A DNA stretch of 64,000 bases, from assembly GCF_028656955.1 (NCBI RefSeq), contig NZ_JAMDGY010000020.1, forward strand, positions 248,001-312,000, in the 5' to 3' direction. Both the position numbers and the translations under genes were made by a program. The notes beneath the pieces are model-generated. The model did not search any database and was not told the origin of the DNA. It saw nothing but the letters and a program-made list of their open reading frames with translations. Positions 1-7,252 of the stretch are shown piece by piece. Position 1 is the first letter of the stretch. The number at the start of each line of letters is the position of its first letter. Source of the stretch: Pseudomonas fontis. Lineage in GTDB: Bacteria; Pseudomonadota; Gammaproteobacteria; Pseudomonadales; Pseudomonadaceae.

Positions 1-292
1 CAAGGTGGATCGCGAACCAAAGTGAACCACTGGGTTCTTTCGATGCCCATGCTCTCCAGGATTGCGGATAGGCGTTGCTGGCCAGGCCGGCGAACGCAGA
101 GCCTGGATAGTAGGCCATACGATCACGCCCGATCTGCAGGACGGGAACGGAGTTAATGATGTGATCGAGGAGCAGATCATTCAGGTGAGGTTTCATGGCT
201 TGGATGCTACCGACCTACCCTCCTCGCCTCAATTCCAAGCAGGTTTGAAAATTACCGATAAAATACGCGAACTTTTTAGACGGGGAGGCCGT
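1..292. other. Left-edge stretch without a clear gene
   Basis: Nothing can be called with confidence here. The plus frame that leads into the acetyltransferase-like gene is open from position 62 but has no convincing ribosome binding site before position 293. The minus strand is also open over much of 1-190 in two different frames, as if a truncated or frameshifted leftward gene ran off the window edge. I do not recognise either translation. Confidence 0.3.
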
Positions 293-847
293 ATGTCGCT
301 TTTTGACCCCATGCGCGATTTTTTCCAGCGGCGCGCTTCAAACCGCCTGACAACCAGTCTGTCATCACTGGCGATCCATATCGACCATTCTAACGACACC
401 CAGCGGCTCCAGTTCCCGTTTCCAGGGGCGGGATCGTTTATCGTCGCTGAGCGGGACGGTGTACGCATCGGCCATGTTGACTACAGCCTCAACGTGCTCA
501 AGGACCGGGTGTATATCAACAAGATCGAGATAGCGCCCGAGCATCATCGTCAGGGCAACGGACTGGCACTGCTATGGCACCTCTGGCAAACGCACCAGGT
601 GCCAATCATTCCCCTCTACGAGTACGAGCTATCGCACGGGTTCTGGGACAAAGCTCGGGCCAGGTTCAAAGCTGCAGGTGCTGAAATTGGCCCTCAGTTG
701 GGATCTCAGACTCAGATGGACGAAGAATCCGAGCGCTGGCAACACCTGATACCGGAGTCTGAGGTAGACCGTTCAATCCGTAAATATTGGGAATGGGTTG
801 CGAGTGAGCACGCTGCAGGTCAGCCTGCAGGGCCCGGCATAAAATGA
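293..847 (+). CDS. GNAT-like acetyltransferase, 184 aa, island gene
   Basis: The protein resembles a small GNAT-type N-acyltransferase. Residues 55-95 read as beta strands (FIVAERDGVRIGHVDYSL) followed by YINKIEIAPEHHRQGNGLAL. The last part is close to the GNAT acetyl-CoA loop (R/Q-x-x-G-x-G/A), although the second glycine is not canonical. The start at 293 is preferred over 62 because GGGGAGG stands just before it and the upstream codons do not look like protein. The stop overlaps the next ATG as ATGA (844-847), which suggests translational coupling to the integrase remnant. Substrate and role are unknown. Many conjugative elements carry such genes beside the integrase, but that is only context. 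Confidence 0.5.
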   Translation: MSLFDPMRDFFQRRASNRLTTSLSSLAIHIDHSNDTQRLQFPFPGAGSFIVAERDGVRIGHVDYSLNVLKDRVYINKIEIAPEHHRQGNGLALLWHLWQTHQVPIIPLYEYELSHGFWDKARARFKAAGAEIGPQLGSQTQMDEESERWQHLIPESEVDRSIRKYWEWVASEHAAGQPAGPGIK

Positions 848-1111
848 AGGACGTCAACTCATCCGGCTCTGGTGAGCTAATTGGAGCCCCAGCAGACCGT
901 CGTCTGACGGCAGCGCAGTTTCAGGTCCTGGCTAAGGTGCCGGCCGCAGTCGAATGGTTCGCCAATATCGACAACCCACGCAACCGCCGCGACCAATGCT
1001 TTGGAGCATGAGGCCGATATCGCCAGGGTCCAGCAGTGGCTGGGGCATGCCAATATCAGCACCACGCGCATAGATGGTAGCCCGCAGAATGCGGACAAAA
1101 TCGTACGCTAA
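844..1111 (+). pseudogene. Tyrosine integrase remnant with internal deletion
   Basis: Two ends of one site-specific recombinase are joined with most of the gene missing. From the ATG at 844 the frame gives an integrase-like N-terminus (RRLTAAQFQVLAKVPAAVEW, then FANIDNPRNRR) and stops at 1011. From about 980, one frame over, the typical C-terminus appears (ATAATNALEHEADIARVQQW followed by LGHANISTTRI) and stops at 1111. Roughly the middle 200-250 codons of a usual integrase are absent. The tail reads TTRIDG where TTRIY is expected, so the nucleophilic tyrosine is gone. It cannot be a working recombinase. The parent element probably used it for integration. Confidence 0.8.
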
Positions 1112-1185
1112 GCCAATGTGGGACCCCGGCGCAGCCGGAACCCCCTGCAAAATGCCCCCGTCAGCAGGCCATACACTGGGGGCTT

Positions 1186-1395
1186 ACTGACAACGAGGTA
1201 CTGACGATACGGGATTTTCGGAGAAAGCGGCAAACCGCCGAACAGCAGCGCCGGGTAGAGCATGTCCTTGACGCCCAAAAGCAGTTTTTGGCCCTGTATG
1301 AGCAGCCTGAGAGGCCTGCCAGCTTGGCCGATGAATTGGACGCTGTCAGGGCCAGCTCTGAACGGGGGCTGAGGGATGATCGGGGGGGAATCTAG
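1186..1395 (+). CDS. Possible small hypothetical protein, no ATG start
   Basis: An open frame ends at TAG 1393-1395. It encodes a charged, helical sequence (EVLTIRDFRRKRQTAEQQ, then RRVEHVLDAQKQFLALYE) with an acidic/basic tail. Codon usage looks like protein, but there is no in-frame ATG, GTG or TTG near the beginning, so it is either the 3' part of a gene whose start was lost or a chance frame. An inverted GCCCCC/GGGGGC pair at about 1154-1183 lies just before it. I do not recognise the family. Confidence 0.25.
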   Translation, partial: TDNEVLTIRDFRRKRQTAEQQRRVEHVLDAQKQFLALYEQPERPASLADELDAVRASSERGLRDDRGGI

Positions 1396-1415
1396 GTGAT
1401 CCAGGAGGTGACAGC

Positions 1416-1463
1416 ATGATTGACATAGTGATTATGGATTCACTATTATTCATCTGCGCCTAG
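1416..1463 (+). CDS. Very short ORF (15 codons) with strong Shine-Dalgarno
   Basis: ATG at 1416 follows an excellent AGGAGGTGACAGC ribosome site and encodes MIDIVIMDSLLFICA before TAG. It may be a leader peptide or the stub of a truncated gene. The palindrome at 1425-1446 lies inside it. There is no homology to judge by, so it is listed only because the ribosome site is unusually good for this region. Confidence 0.25.
   Translation: MIDIVIMDSLLFICA
1425..1446. promoter_or_regulatory. Perfect 7-bp inverted repeat, operator-like
   Basis: ATAGTGA (1425-1431) and TCACTAT (1440-1446) form exact arms around an 8-bp centre. The base composition is AT-rich against GC-rich surroundings. This is typical of a repressor site, but the partner protein is not visible. 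It could also form a short RNA hairpin within the 15-codon frame. Confidence 0.35.
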
Positions 1464-1480
1464 GCGTGAACCACAGGGTG

Positions 1481-1607
1481 GTTACAGGGATCTTCGGATC
1501 GCACCCCGCTTCTGATGAAAGTCAGATGGCCCAGTGCCAGGTAACAGCGTCCTGCCCCGTCGAACGCATGCAATCGACGGCTGAGAATCCCGCCTAGAGC
1601 GGGATTC
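1481..1607 (+). ncRNA. Candidate structured RNA, copy 1
   Basis: This segment shares sequence and fold with 7993-8157. In order it has TTACAGG; hairpin A (GATC-TTCG-GATC, 1489-1500); CACCCCGCT; a small hairpin TGGC-GCCA near 1527-1539; ACAGCGTCCTGCCCC; hairpin C (CCGTCGA 1557-1563 with TCGACGG 1574-1580); GGCTGAG; and hairpin D (GAATCCCGC 1585-1593 with GCGGGATTC 1599-1607). CAGG at 1485-1488 can pair with CCTG at 1551-1554 and close a multi-branched core. Stems A and C differ in sequence from copy 2 yet still pair. The strand is inferred from hairpin D standing last, like a terminator. I cannot match it to a named RNA family. Confidence 0.5.
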
Positions 1608-1622
1608 GCCGTTTCTTGCCCT

Positions 1623-2192
1623 TCACTTTTGCGGCTTCGGCCGATTCCGTACTTCCTTGGGGCATTGGCCCTTGGGCTTTCTTTGCGTATCCATCGCGAC
1701 CTTGAAGACACTAAACCCCTTTTTGTTGATCGGGGTATCCGGTGAGCCTTCGCCAGTGCGTGCGAAATACGCGCTGGTGACGTGAATCCGCAGCAAGCGG
1801 TGTTCGCGATAGAACGCTAGGCACACTTTGTACGGTTCCAGCAGGCCGGTAGCGCTGTTAAACACGCTCATGGTGAAAAACCGCTCCCCTTCCGTGTGGT
1901 AGATCGTAGCGGCGTCCAGCTTCTCTATGATGCCCTTGAGCTGCTTGGAGGCTTCGAAGCGTTCTAGGCAGACCATTTGCCCATGCCGACCGTCTTCGTA
2001 CCGGTACGGAATGTTGGTGCCGCTATCGTCTTTCGTGAAGCAGTGGAGGCCGTAAGTCACAACGAATTCGTAGTCTTGTCTATCGGCCTTGAAGACCACC
2101 AGGTGCGACGACAGGTGGCCGAGATCGTACTCAACGCCGTCGTGCTCGAACGACTGCCACTCTTGGATAGAATCGACGTGAAATTTAGCCAA
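1623..2192 (-). CDS. Unrecognised 189-aa island protein
   Basis: The product is a soluble 189-residue protein with no signal peptide or membrane segment. It begins MAKFHVDSIQEWQSFEHDGV, has a mixed alpha/beta core, and ends in a basic Lys/Arg/Pro-rich tail (QRKPKGQCPKEVRNRPKPQK). I do not recognise a family. It is transcribed leftward like the conjugation-type genes beyond it, but about 280 bp separates them and no ORF overlap suggests an operon. Hairpin D of the candidate RNA lies 15 bp past its stop on the other strand and could also serve as its transcription end. Confidence 0.6.
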   Translation of the reverse strand: MAKFHVDSIQEWQSFEHDGVEYDLGHLSSHLVVFKADRQDYEFVVTYGLHCFTKDDSGTNIPYRYEDGRHGQMVCLERFEASKQLKGIIEKLDAATIYHTEGERFFTMSVFNSATGLLEPYKVCLAFYREHRLLRIHVTSAYFARTGEGSPDTPINKKGFSVFKVAMDTQRKPKGQCPKEVRNRPKPQK

Positions 2193-2473
2193 GCTCAGTC
2201 CCCGAGCACGTAAGGTAAGAGCCCGATTTTACACGAAAAAAACCGTTCGTCTGGCGAGCTGACGCGCAAGCGAAATCGTCGTGTCATTCTCAACGAATGT
2301 GGGCCGAGGCGGATGTTATCGAGCCGCATTCCGGGCTTTGGGGAACAATGGAACAGGAAGTGCACATAGGCGCCGCAGGCTTAGCGTACGATTTTTCCCG
2401 AATTCTGCGGGCTCCCCATATATGATCAGCGAGTCTCCAGACCAGGAGACTCGCCGACACATTAAGTGCGGTA
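2193..2473. other. Intergenic stretch between unknown gene and dotA/traY-like gene
   Basis: About 280 bp with no supported gene. It holds the upstream region of the leftward 189-aa gene. Plus-strand frames at 2281-2520 look like the antisense of nothing recognisable. I see no clear terminator or repeat. Confidence 0.4.
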
Positions 2474-4651
2474 TTAGGCACCGCCGCCCTGCGGGGGCTG
2501 TGGCGGTCGGAACGGGGTGATCGCCCGGCTTATAGATCCCGTCAGAATCTGCCGGGTGCTCATAGACAGCCCACCCATAATCCCCTGCATCGAGTTCTCG
2601 TAAGGATTGAGGCCCGGTTCGCTAAGCGAAATCATATTGAGCACACTACGGGGAAATGAGGTGATCAGTTGAGCACTGGTGACAACTACGTTCCAGGACA
2701 ACAGGATAATCACTACAACCATCAGCAATCCGCCGATCAGAATCCCTCCGAGGCTTTCCAGCGGACGGCCGACATCAGCGACACCAGGATCAAACATCCC
2801 CCAAAGTCCCATAGCCATCGCCTGGACCATTGCCAGGCCGATAGCGCTAATCACAATCGCAGCTGCCAGGCCACCCACGGCCAAAGCAGGATAGAGGAAG
2901 ATGAAGGCGTTCCACCCTTTCGCCGACAATTGAGAGGTGTGCTCTTCGCCTTTCGGTGCGGCCATACCAGCCGACCAGAGCGTCACTCCGAAAAAGGTCG
3001 TAGCAACGGCTACGAGCCAGCTGATTGCCCCCATCAGTCCATAGATAGCAAACAATAGAGGCATAACGTAGCCAAGTAACCCGCCGGAGACAATCATTAC
3101 TCCTCCGATTGCTTTTGGCAGCGTCCCATCAGTGATTGAGTTAAGACCGGGGATGTATTTCGCGATCGTCCCGCCCGCAAAAAATCCAATGCCAGTGCCA
3201 ACGAGCGAGCGTCCCCAGGACGCAATGTTGTGAATATTCTGGTTCGAGGGCCCGGTCGTGGACTTGAGGATGTCGAGCGAAAAAACTCTAGCCAGCAGCG
3301 ACTTTTCAGCACCAACATTTCCAGGTTGAATCTGTGCCAGGGCTTCGCTTTCGACCAGTTTTGAGAGCGCGTCGCCCGGAGTCATCGCCGAAAGCGTGGA
3401 TTTTGGCATCATCTGTGCCGTCGCGCCCTCTGCGTAGCTAGCAGCACGTGAGAAGTCGCTCGCTGCGCGCAACACGAAAGTGCCGCCGAGCATCCAACCC
3501 CAGTTCTTCACTTCGTCAAAATACGCTTCACTACGAGCAGCCTGGTCAGTTGCAATCGTGGTGCTGATGGTTTGCTCAACCATGGTTTTGTACCAGTCTG
3601 CGGACTGACTAGCCCATGTGATACTTTCCTCAAAAAACGTCTTCGCGTCCCCTGCCCCCACGGTCCCGTCCCGAGCCAAAATCGCCTGCTGGACGGCATG
3701 CTCGACCAGACCGATCCAGATCTGACGCTGAGCCGAGGCTATACCAACCTCGATAGAGGCGGCATTGTTTTTCTTGACCTGTTCATACTCATCACTGCAT
3801 GTCATTGACGACAACCAACCGGATTGGCAAAACCACCCCTCGGTTTCCATCTCCCCCTCGACCGTGCCAGTAACCGCGTCGGGATCGATCAATCGTTGGA
3901 CACCCATGCTGACAGCACGGGCCAATTCGTCGTTCGGAGGAATTAACGGTATCTGTAAAGATCGGCCCGCGTTTGCGATATACACGCCTGCAGCAGCGGC
4001 TTTAGTCGAGCCCGCAGCTGGATACTTACCGCCGTAAACCTGATTCCATTTTATTTTTAAAGCCTCATTCGCAAGGTCACGACTCGATAGCGAACTTAAT
4101 TGATCGTTCGGATCTCGGAATATTTTCAGACCAGCGAGTTGGACCGCTGAGATTTTCCAACTGTTTAGCATGTCCAAAGCGACTTTCGCGTCGACCTCAA
4201 CTCGGAATTTCGGATCACTAAACAGGTTATGGCGATGCATCAGTTCAAATGCATTGTGTTGCATCGTGTCGCCGAATTCGGCCGCAGATTTGGAGACACC
4301 GGCGACAAGAGCGTGTCCTGGCGTCAAAGTGATCTGAATCCCGCCGGCACTAGAGACAGGAATAACCGGTGCAATTAGAGTCAGGGCGAAGATCACCCGC
4401 AGCGGGTAGAAAAAAGCCTCGTTCCCATCTTTTGCACCGAAAAAATTCCCGTTGTTTTTGAGTCGGAAAATTCCGAGAAATATAGCCCAGGCCGCGAGGG
4501 CACCGAACATGGCTAGGCCGAGAGTTGAAAAAGCGGATGCAAATATCGTCAGTGGTGTTACGTCCTGAGCACCTATTCCAGGGAGTTCTGCCGCATCAAA
4601 TATCCAACGACCAAAAAGCCATGTCAGTACAAGTGCGGAGAAACTATTCAT
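2474..4651 (-). CDS. traY: DotA/TraY-type IVB secretion membrane protein
   Basis: This 725-residue polytopic inner-membrane protein resembles DotA of Legionella and TraY of IncI plasmids, a large component of type IVB conjugation machines. Membrane segments are visible at about 38-62 and 85-103. A long soluble, probably periplasmic, region follows with CQSGWLSSMTC near the middle. A C-terminal cluster of four or five segments contains ISWLVAVATTFFGVTLWSAGM and LLMVVVIILLSWNVVVTSA. The early PLRVIFALTLIAPVIPVSSA is the family's hallmark. The start overlaps the stop of the upstream gene as ATGA (4648-4651), so the two are coupled. The other dot/icm-like genes are not in this window, so a full transfer machine cannot be claimed. 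The symbol is by resemblance. Confidence 0.8.
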   Translation of the reverse strand: MNSFSALVLTWLFGRWIFDAAELPGIGAQDVTPLTIFASAFSTLGLAMFGALAAWAIFLGIFRLKNNGNFFGAKDGNEAFFYPLRVIFALTLIAPVIPVSSAGGIQITLTPGHALVAGVSKSAAEFGDTMQHNAFELMHRHNLFSDPKFRVEVDAKVALDMLNSWKISAVQLAGLKIFRDPNDQLSSLSSRDLANEALKIKWNQVYGGKYPAAGSTKAAAAGVYIANAGRSLQIPLIPPNDELARAVSMGVQRLIDPDAVTGTVEGEMETEGWFCQSGWLSSMTCSDEYEQVKKNNAASIEVGIASAQRQIWIGLVEHAVQQAILARDGTVGAGDAKTFFEESITWASQSADWYKTMVEQTISTTIATDQAARSEAYFDEVKNWGWMLGGTFVLRAASDFSRAASYAEGATAQMMPKSTLSAMTPGDALSKLVESEALAQIQPGNVGAEKSLLARVFSLDILKSTTGPSNQNIHNIASWGRSLVGTGIGFFAGGTIAKYIPGLNSITDGTLPKAIGGVMIVSGGLLGYVMPLLFAIYGLMGAISWLVAVATTFFGVTLWSAGMAAPKGEEHTSQLSAKGWNAFIFLYPALAVGGLAAAIVISAIGLAMVQAMAMGLWGMFDPGVADVGRPLESLGGILIGGLLMVVVIILLSWNVVVTSAQLITSFPRSVLNMISLSEPGLNPYENSMQGIMGGLSMSTRQILTGSISRAITPFRPPQPPQGGGA

Positions 4652-5181
4652 TCGATAGCCCTCACCCGCACACAGTAATCATTAGGCAGCACTCGCCCTA
4701 TCAACAACGACGGTCGTTTAAAAATCTCTCGCAAAAATCGCAACGGGTGTGGTGCGCTTTGCGTATAAGCCATATGAATGCGGTAGGCATTCTGAAAAAG
4801 CAACATCAGCACCATATTCAGAAAAACACCATTAGCGAAAAGAAGCATTTTGCCCTGCCCCCAGCTTGCAACAAAATAAGCAAGCACAGCCGCCACACTA
4901 AGAACTAATACAAAATTGACAAAAATAAGCGACTTATAAGCCCGCCGCAGTGACTCATTCGTAACTTGACTCTTCAAACAAATGTCATCCCACAAAAGCT
5001 CATCATCAAGCTCTGCGAGATGGCGACCAGCTTTCGCCTGTATCCGTATTTCACTGACCCAATGGTAAATATTTTTAATAAAATAAATCGGAAGAGTAGC
5101 GGCATTTTTAAGCTCACGACCAGCATTGACAGTCTGACGGTAACCACTCAGGTAACCAAACGCCGCTTTAAACTTACTCAT
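4648..5181 (-). CDS. Conjugation-associated membrane protein (IncI TraX-like), 177 aa
   Basis: Starting at ATG 5181, with GGGGAG nearby, the gene encodes a small membrane protein. It has a basic N-terminus (MSKFKAAFGYLSGYRQTVNA), an acidic helix (LAELDDELLWDDIC), and two adjacent hydrophobic segments at about 95-115 and 118-137 (LIFVNFVLVLSVAAVLAYFV, then FANGVFLNMVLMLLF). In IncI-type transfer regions a protein of this kind precedes TraY, and here it is fused to traY by a 4-bp ATGA overlap. The name TraX of IncI must not be confused with the TraX acetylase at 7253. The function is inferred from position and topology only. Confidence 0.6.
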   Translation of the reverse strand: MSKFKAAFGYLSGYRQTVNAGRELKNAATLPIYFIKNIYHWVSEIRIQAKAGRHLAELDDELLWDDICLKSQVTNESLRRAYKSLIFVNFVLVLSVAAVLAYFVASWGQGKMLLFANGVFLNMVLMLLFQNAYRIHMAYTQSAPHPLRFLREIFKRPSLLIGRVLPNDYCVRVRAIE

Positions 5182-5356
5182 GATTACTACTCCCCATATA
5201 AACAGGAGGAATTGGAGTTTCTGGAGCCTTGATTTGCATCGTGCTTTCGCTTCTATCAAACTGCGGCAGTTCACGAGCCGGCAAGACCAAGCCGAAATAA
5301 ATAATTAGAAAAACGCCGATAGCCCTTGGAATCTTTACGCTTGCCTCTTTGAACAT
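5174..5356 (-). CDS. Small single-pass membrane protein, 60 aa
   Basis: ATG at 5356 follows AAGGAGGACGGAAACT, one of the best ribosome sites in the island. The product has a hydrophobic helix at 11-26 (RAIGVFLIIYFGLVLP) and a hydrophilic, proline-rich tail. Its stop overlaps the start of the next gene (ATG 5181) by 8 bp, as expected in a coupled operon. Its 5' part also overlaps the end of the upstream 88-codon frame. It is probably a small T4SS accessory protein. No family was recognised. Confidence 0.5.
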   Translation of the reverse strand: MFKEASVKIPRAIGVFLIIYFGLVLPARELPQFDRSESTMQIKAPETPIPPVYMGSSNHE

Positions 5357-5537
5357 AGTTTCCGTCCTCCTTCGAAAGAATTTCCTCTACAGTTCCAGCC
5401 AGGGCTGAAATTATATAGCCGTCATGCATGCATGATTCTGGCAACTCACATGCTTTAACCTGTATCTCTCGCAGTATTGCGAGAACCTTTTTTAGCTGCT
5501 CATACGACACAACCAAAGCCTCTTCATGTTCACACAC
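5271..5537 (-). CDS. Small soluble protein, 88 aa, overlaps next gene
   Basis: The frame starts at a GTG (5537) and begins VCEHEEALVVSYEQLKKVLA, then REIQVKACELPESCMHDG: a plausible alpha-helical regulator-size protein. The last 28 codons run in a different frame over the ribosome site and start of the 60-aa gene. Either the overlap is real or a frameshift has extended this gene beyond its natural end near EEILSKEDGN. No clear Shine-Dalgarno is seen. Function unknown. Confidence 0.4.
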   Translation of the reverse strand: MCEHEEALVVSYEQLKKVLAILREIQVKACELPESCMHDGYIISALAGTVEEILSKEDGNYVQRGKRKDSKGYRRFSNYLFRLGLAGS

Positions 5538-5691
5538 ATAATTCTATGACCCTAAAGCTCAGCCATCTAATTGATTATTCACAAACATGAAAATGCTTTT
5601 GCAATTACATAAGAATAAATTGGATGGCTATTAGCTTGATTTTCAGAGCATAAAGAAAACCCATCATAGAGCCAACCTATATGCCAGCAAA

Positions 5692-5711
5692 AAGCCCCAA
5701 CGAAGGGGCTT
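5692..5711 (-). terminator. Rho-independent terminator after the lipoprotein gene
   Basis: AAGCCCC (5692-5698) pairs with GGGGCTT (5705-5711). On the minus strand the stem is followed by a run of Ts. It lies 18 bp past the stop of the leftward lipoprotein gene, and it separates that gene from the conjugation genes further left. Confidence 0.75.
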
Positions 5712-5728
5712 CTGAACAAGCAACTAAA

Positions 5729-6157
5729 TCAATAACGTCGAAGTATTTGCGCAATACCCGCAAAAAACTCATCAGGATGGTTGGAATGCGTCTCTATATC
5801 ATTTTCCGAAACATACGCTGACCACTTGCCATTTTCATATACAAATTTAAAAGCGTCTGTACCAGCAGTTTGGCGGCTGTAACCGCCGATATTGTCTATC
5901 GGACGCACCTTCTGAACGCCATTTATCAGGAGTGACATATATCCGGTGTCGCGATTGCCTGGCTCATTCCAGAAAGTGAGTTGAATACTTTCTGCCTTCG
6001 GTCGCCCTACAGCTTTATCCAAGTATCGAGAGGTCTTTTCGCTGTACACAGCATCAGCCGTCGCAGTTGCCGGCATGACCTTATTCATTTTGGGTTCGCC
6101 ACAGCCGACAAGTGCAGCCAAAACCATGGTGACAACGATGATGCTCAGCTTTTTCAT
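5729..6157 (-). CDS. Putative lipoprotein, 142 aa
   Basis: The N-terminus is a lipoprotein signal: MKKLSIIVVTMVLAALVGCG, with a lipobox LVGC at 16-19 and cysteine 19 as the lipidation site. The mature part is small and soluble (about 120 residues), with LTFWNEPGNRDTGYMSLLIN and a YVSENDIETH segment. I recognise no family. It is a single gene closed by a terminator and preceded by its own spacer, so it is likely an accessory envelope protein of the element. Entry exclusion is one guess made only from its location near a conjugation region. Confidence 0.6.
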   Translation of the reverse strand: MKKLSIIVVTMVLAALVGCGEPKMNKVMPATATADAVYSEKTSRYLDKAVGRPKAESIQLTFWNEPGNRDTGYMSLLINGVQKVRPIDNIGGYSRQTAGTDAFKFVYENGKWSAYVSENDIETHSNHPDEFFAGIAQILRRY

Positions 6158-6252
6158 AATCAGATTCCCTCAATTTAATGTCCCAGGATCTCGTCCTGCT
6201 GTAACAGCGGGGGCGGTATCGAGACCTGGCAAAGGAGCCAGACGTAGATTCG

Positions 6253-6939
6253 TTACTGCGTCCGCTCCATAGCCACTGGCTGCAGCGGCGCCTTCAGCTT
6301 GATCTCCACACGACGGTTCTGCGCCCTCCCCTGCTCCGAGCTGTTGCTTGCGATCGGCTGCGACGGACCGGCACCGAACACCTGAATGCGATTCTTATCA
6401 ATGCCCTGGCTCATCAGGTGCTTCCCGACGCTAATAGCGCGCCTCTGGCTCAGCTCGATGTTGCTAGAGTTGCTACCGACACTATCGGTGTGGCCAGTGA
6501 CCTCAATGTTGTTTTCTCCGTACTGCTTGAAGGAACCAGACAGCTTGTCCAGGTTAAATTGGGCAGCAGGAGACAGTTCGGTCGAGCCATTAGCGAACGT
6601 GATCGCACCAGGCATCACCAGCTTGATGTCATCGCCTTGGCGCTGTACGTCGATGCCAGTGCCAGCAGTCGCTTTGCGGAGTTCAGCCTCTTGACGGTCG
6701 GCGTACACGCCGTAACCTGCGCCGGCCAAGCCACCGATACCAGCGCCAATAAGTGCGCCTTTACCACGGTTGTCCTTGTTGATCAGCGCCCCTGCTGCGG
6801 CTCCTGCGATAGTGCCGATGGAGCCCCAGGTTAGGGTCTGGTTGCGGGAACCATCCTGATCCTGCAACCCAGTACCAGCGCAGCCAGTGAGAGAGAAGAG
6901 AATGCTGGTAACCAGCACGGAGGTAATAGCTTTTTGCAT
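6253..6939 (-). CDS. OmpA-family lipoprotein with glycine zipper
   Basis: The start is set at ATG 6939 because MQKAITSVLVTSILFSLTGC is a complete lipoprotein signal with cysteine 20. Residues about 38-77 form a glycine-zipper stretch (GSIGTIAGAAAGALI, then GALIGAGIGGLAGAGYG). The C-terminal half is an OmpA peptidoglycan-binding domain (VTGHTDSVGSNSSNIELSQR, then RAISVGKHL). The length of 228 aa fits the YiaD-like group of outer-membrane lipoproteins that tether to peptidoglycan through diaminopimelate. The gene stands alone between two spacers. In an element with a type IV system it could stabilise the envelope, but that is inference. Confidence 0.8.
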   Translation of the reverse strand: MQKAITSVLVTSILFSLTGCAGTGLQDQDGSRNQTLTWGSIGTIAGAAAGALINKDNRGKGALIGAGIGGLAGAGYGVYADRQEAELRKATAGTGIDVQRQGDDIKLVMPGAITFANGSTELSPAAQFNLDKLSGSFKQYGENNIEVTGHTDSVGSNSSNIELSQRRAISVGKHLMSQGIDKNRIQVFGAGPSQPIASNSSEQGRAQNRRVEIKLKAPLQPVAMERTQ

Positions 6940-7252
6940 GTCGAGGCCTCTAATTGTTAGTCGTAGAATGGAGAAAGTGCGTCCGAACCAGTTGATAGAG
7001 TCAGCCGGATATATACGAATAACAGCGAGCACCCGACCGGGCTATTTTAGTTATTGCCTCCCTACCCCTATCGCTGCTCGGGGGCAGTTTGGTACGCAGC
7101 CATTAACTGCTACTTACTTCCTAGGCATAATTATCCACCAACACTACCGCACACACAAGTAACAAACCGCCAACCTCCTCATGATAAATACATATCACAA
7201 GACCAAAAGCCATATATAATTAACGACAACAAATAGCCGCTGCAGACCAACG
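6940..7252. other. Divergent intergenic region, AT-rich
   Basis: About 310 bp between the leftward OmpA-like gene and the rightward TraX-family gene. Base composition becomes AT-rich from about 7120 onward, consistent with promoters for both genes. I see no repeat, RNA gene or operator that I can support. Confidence 0.4.

Noticed and set aside
2281..2520. Plus-strand frame near the traY-like stop
   Set aside because: No ribosome site and unnatural sequence; overlaps the end of the traY-like gene.
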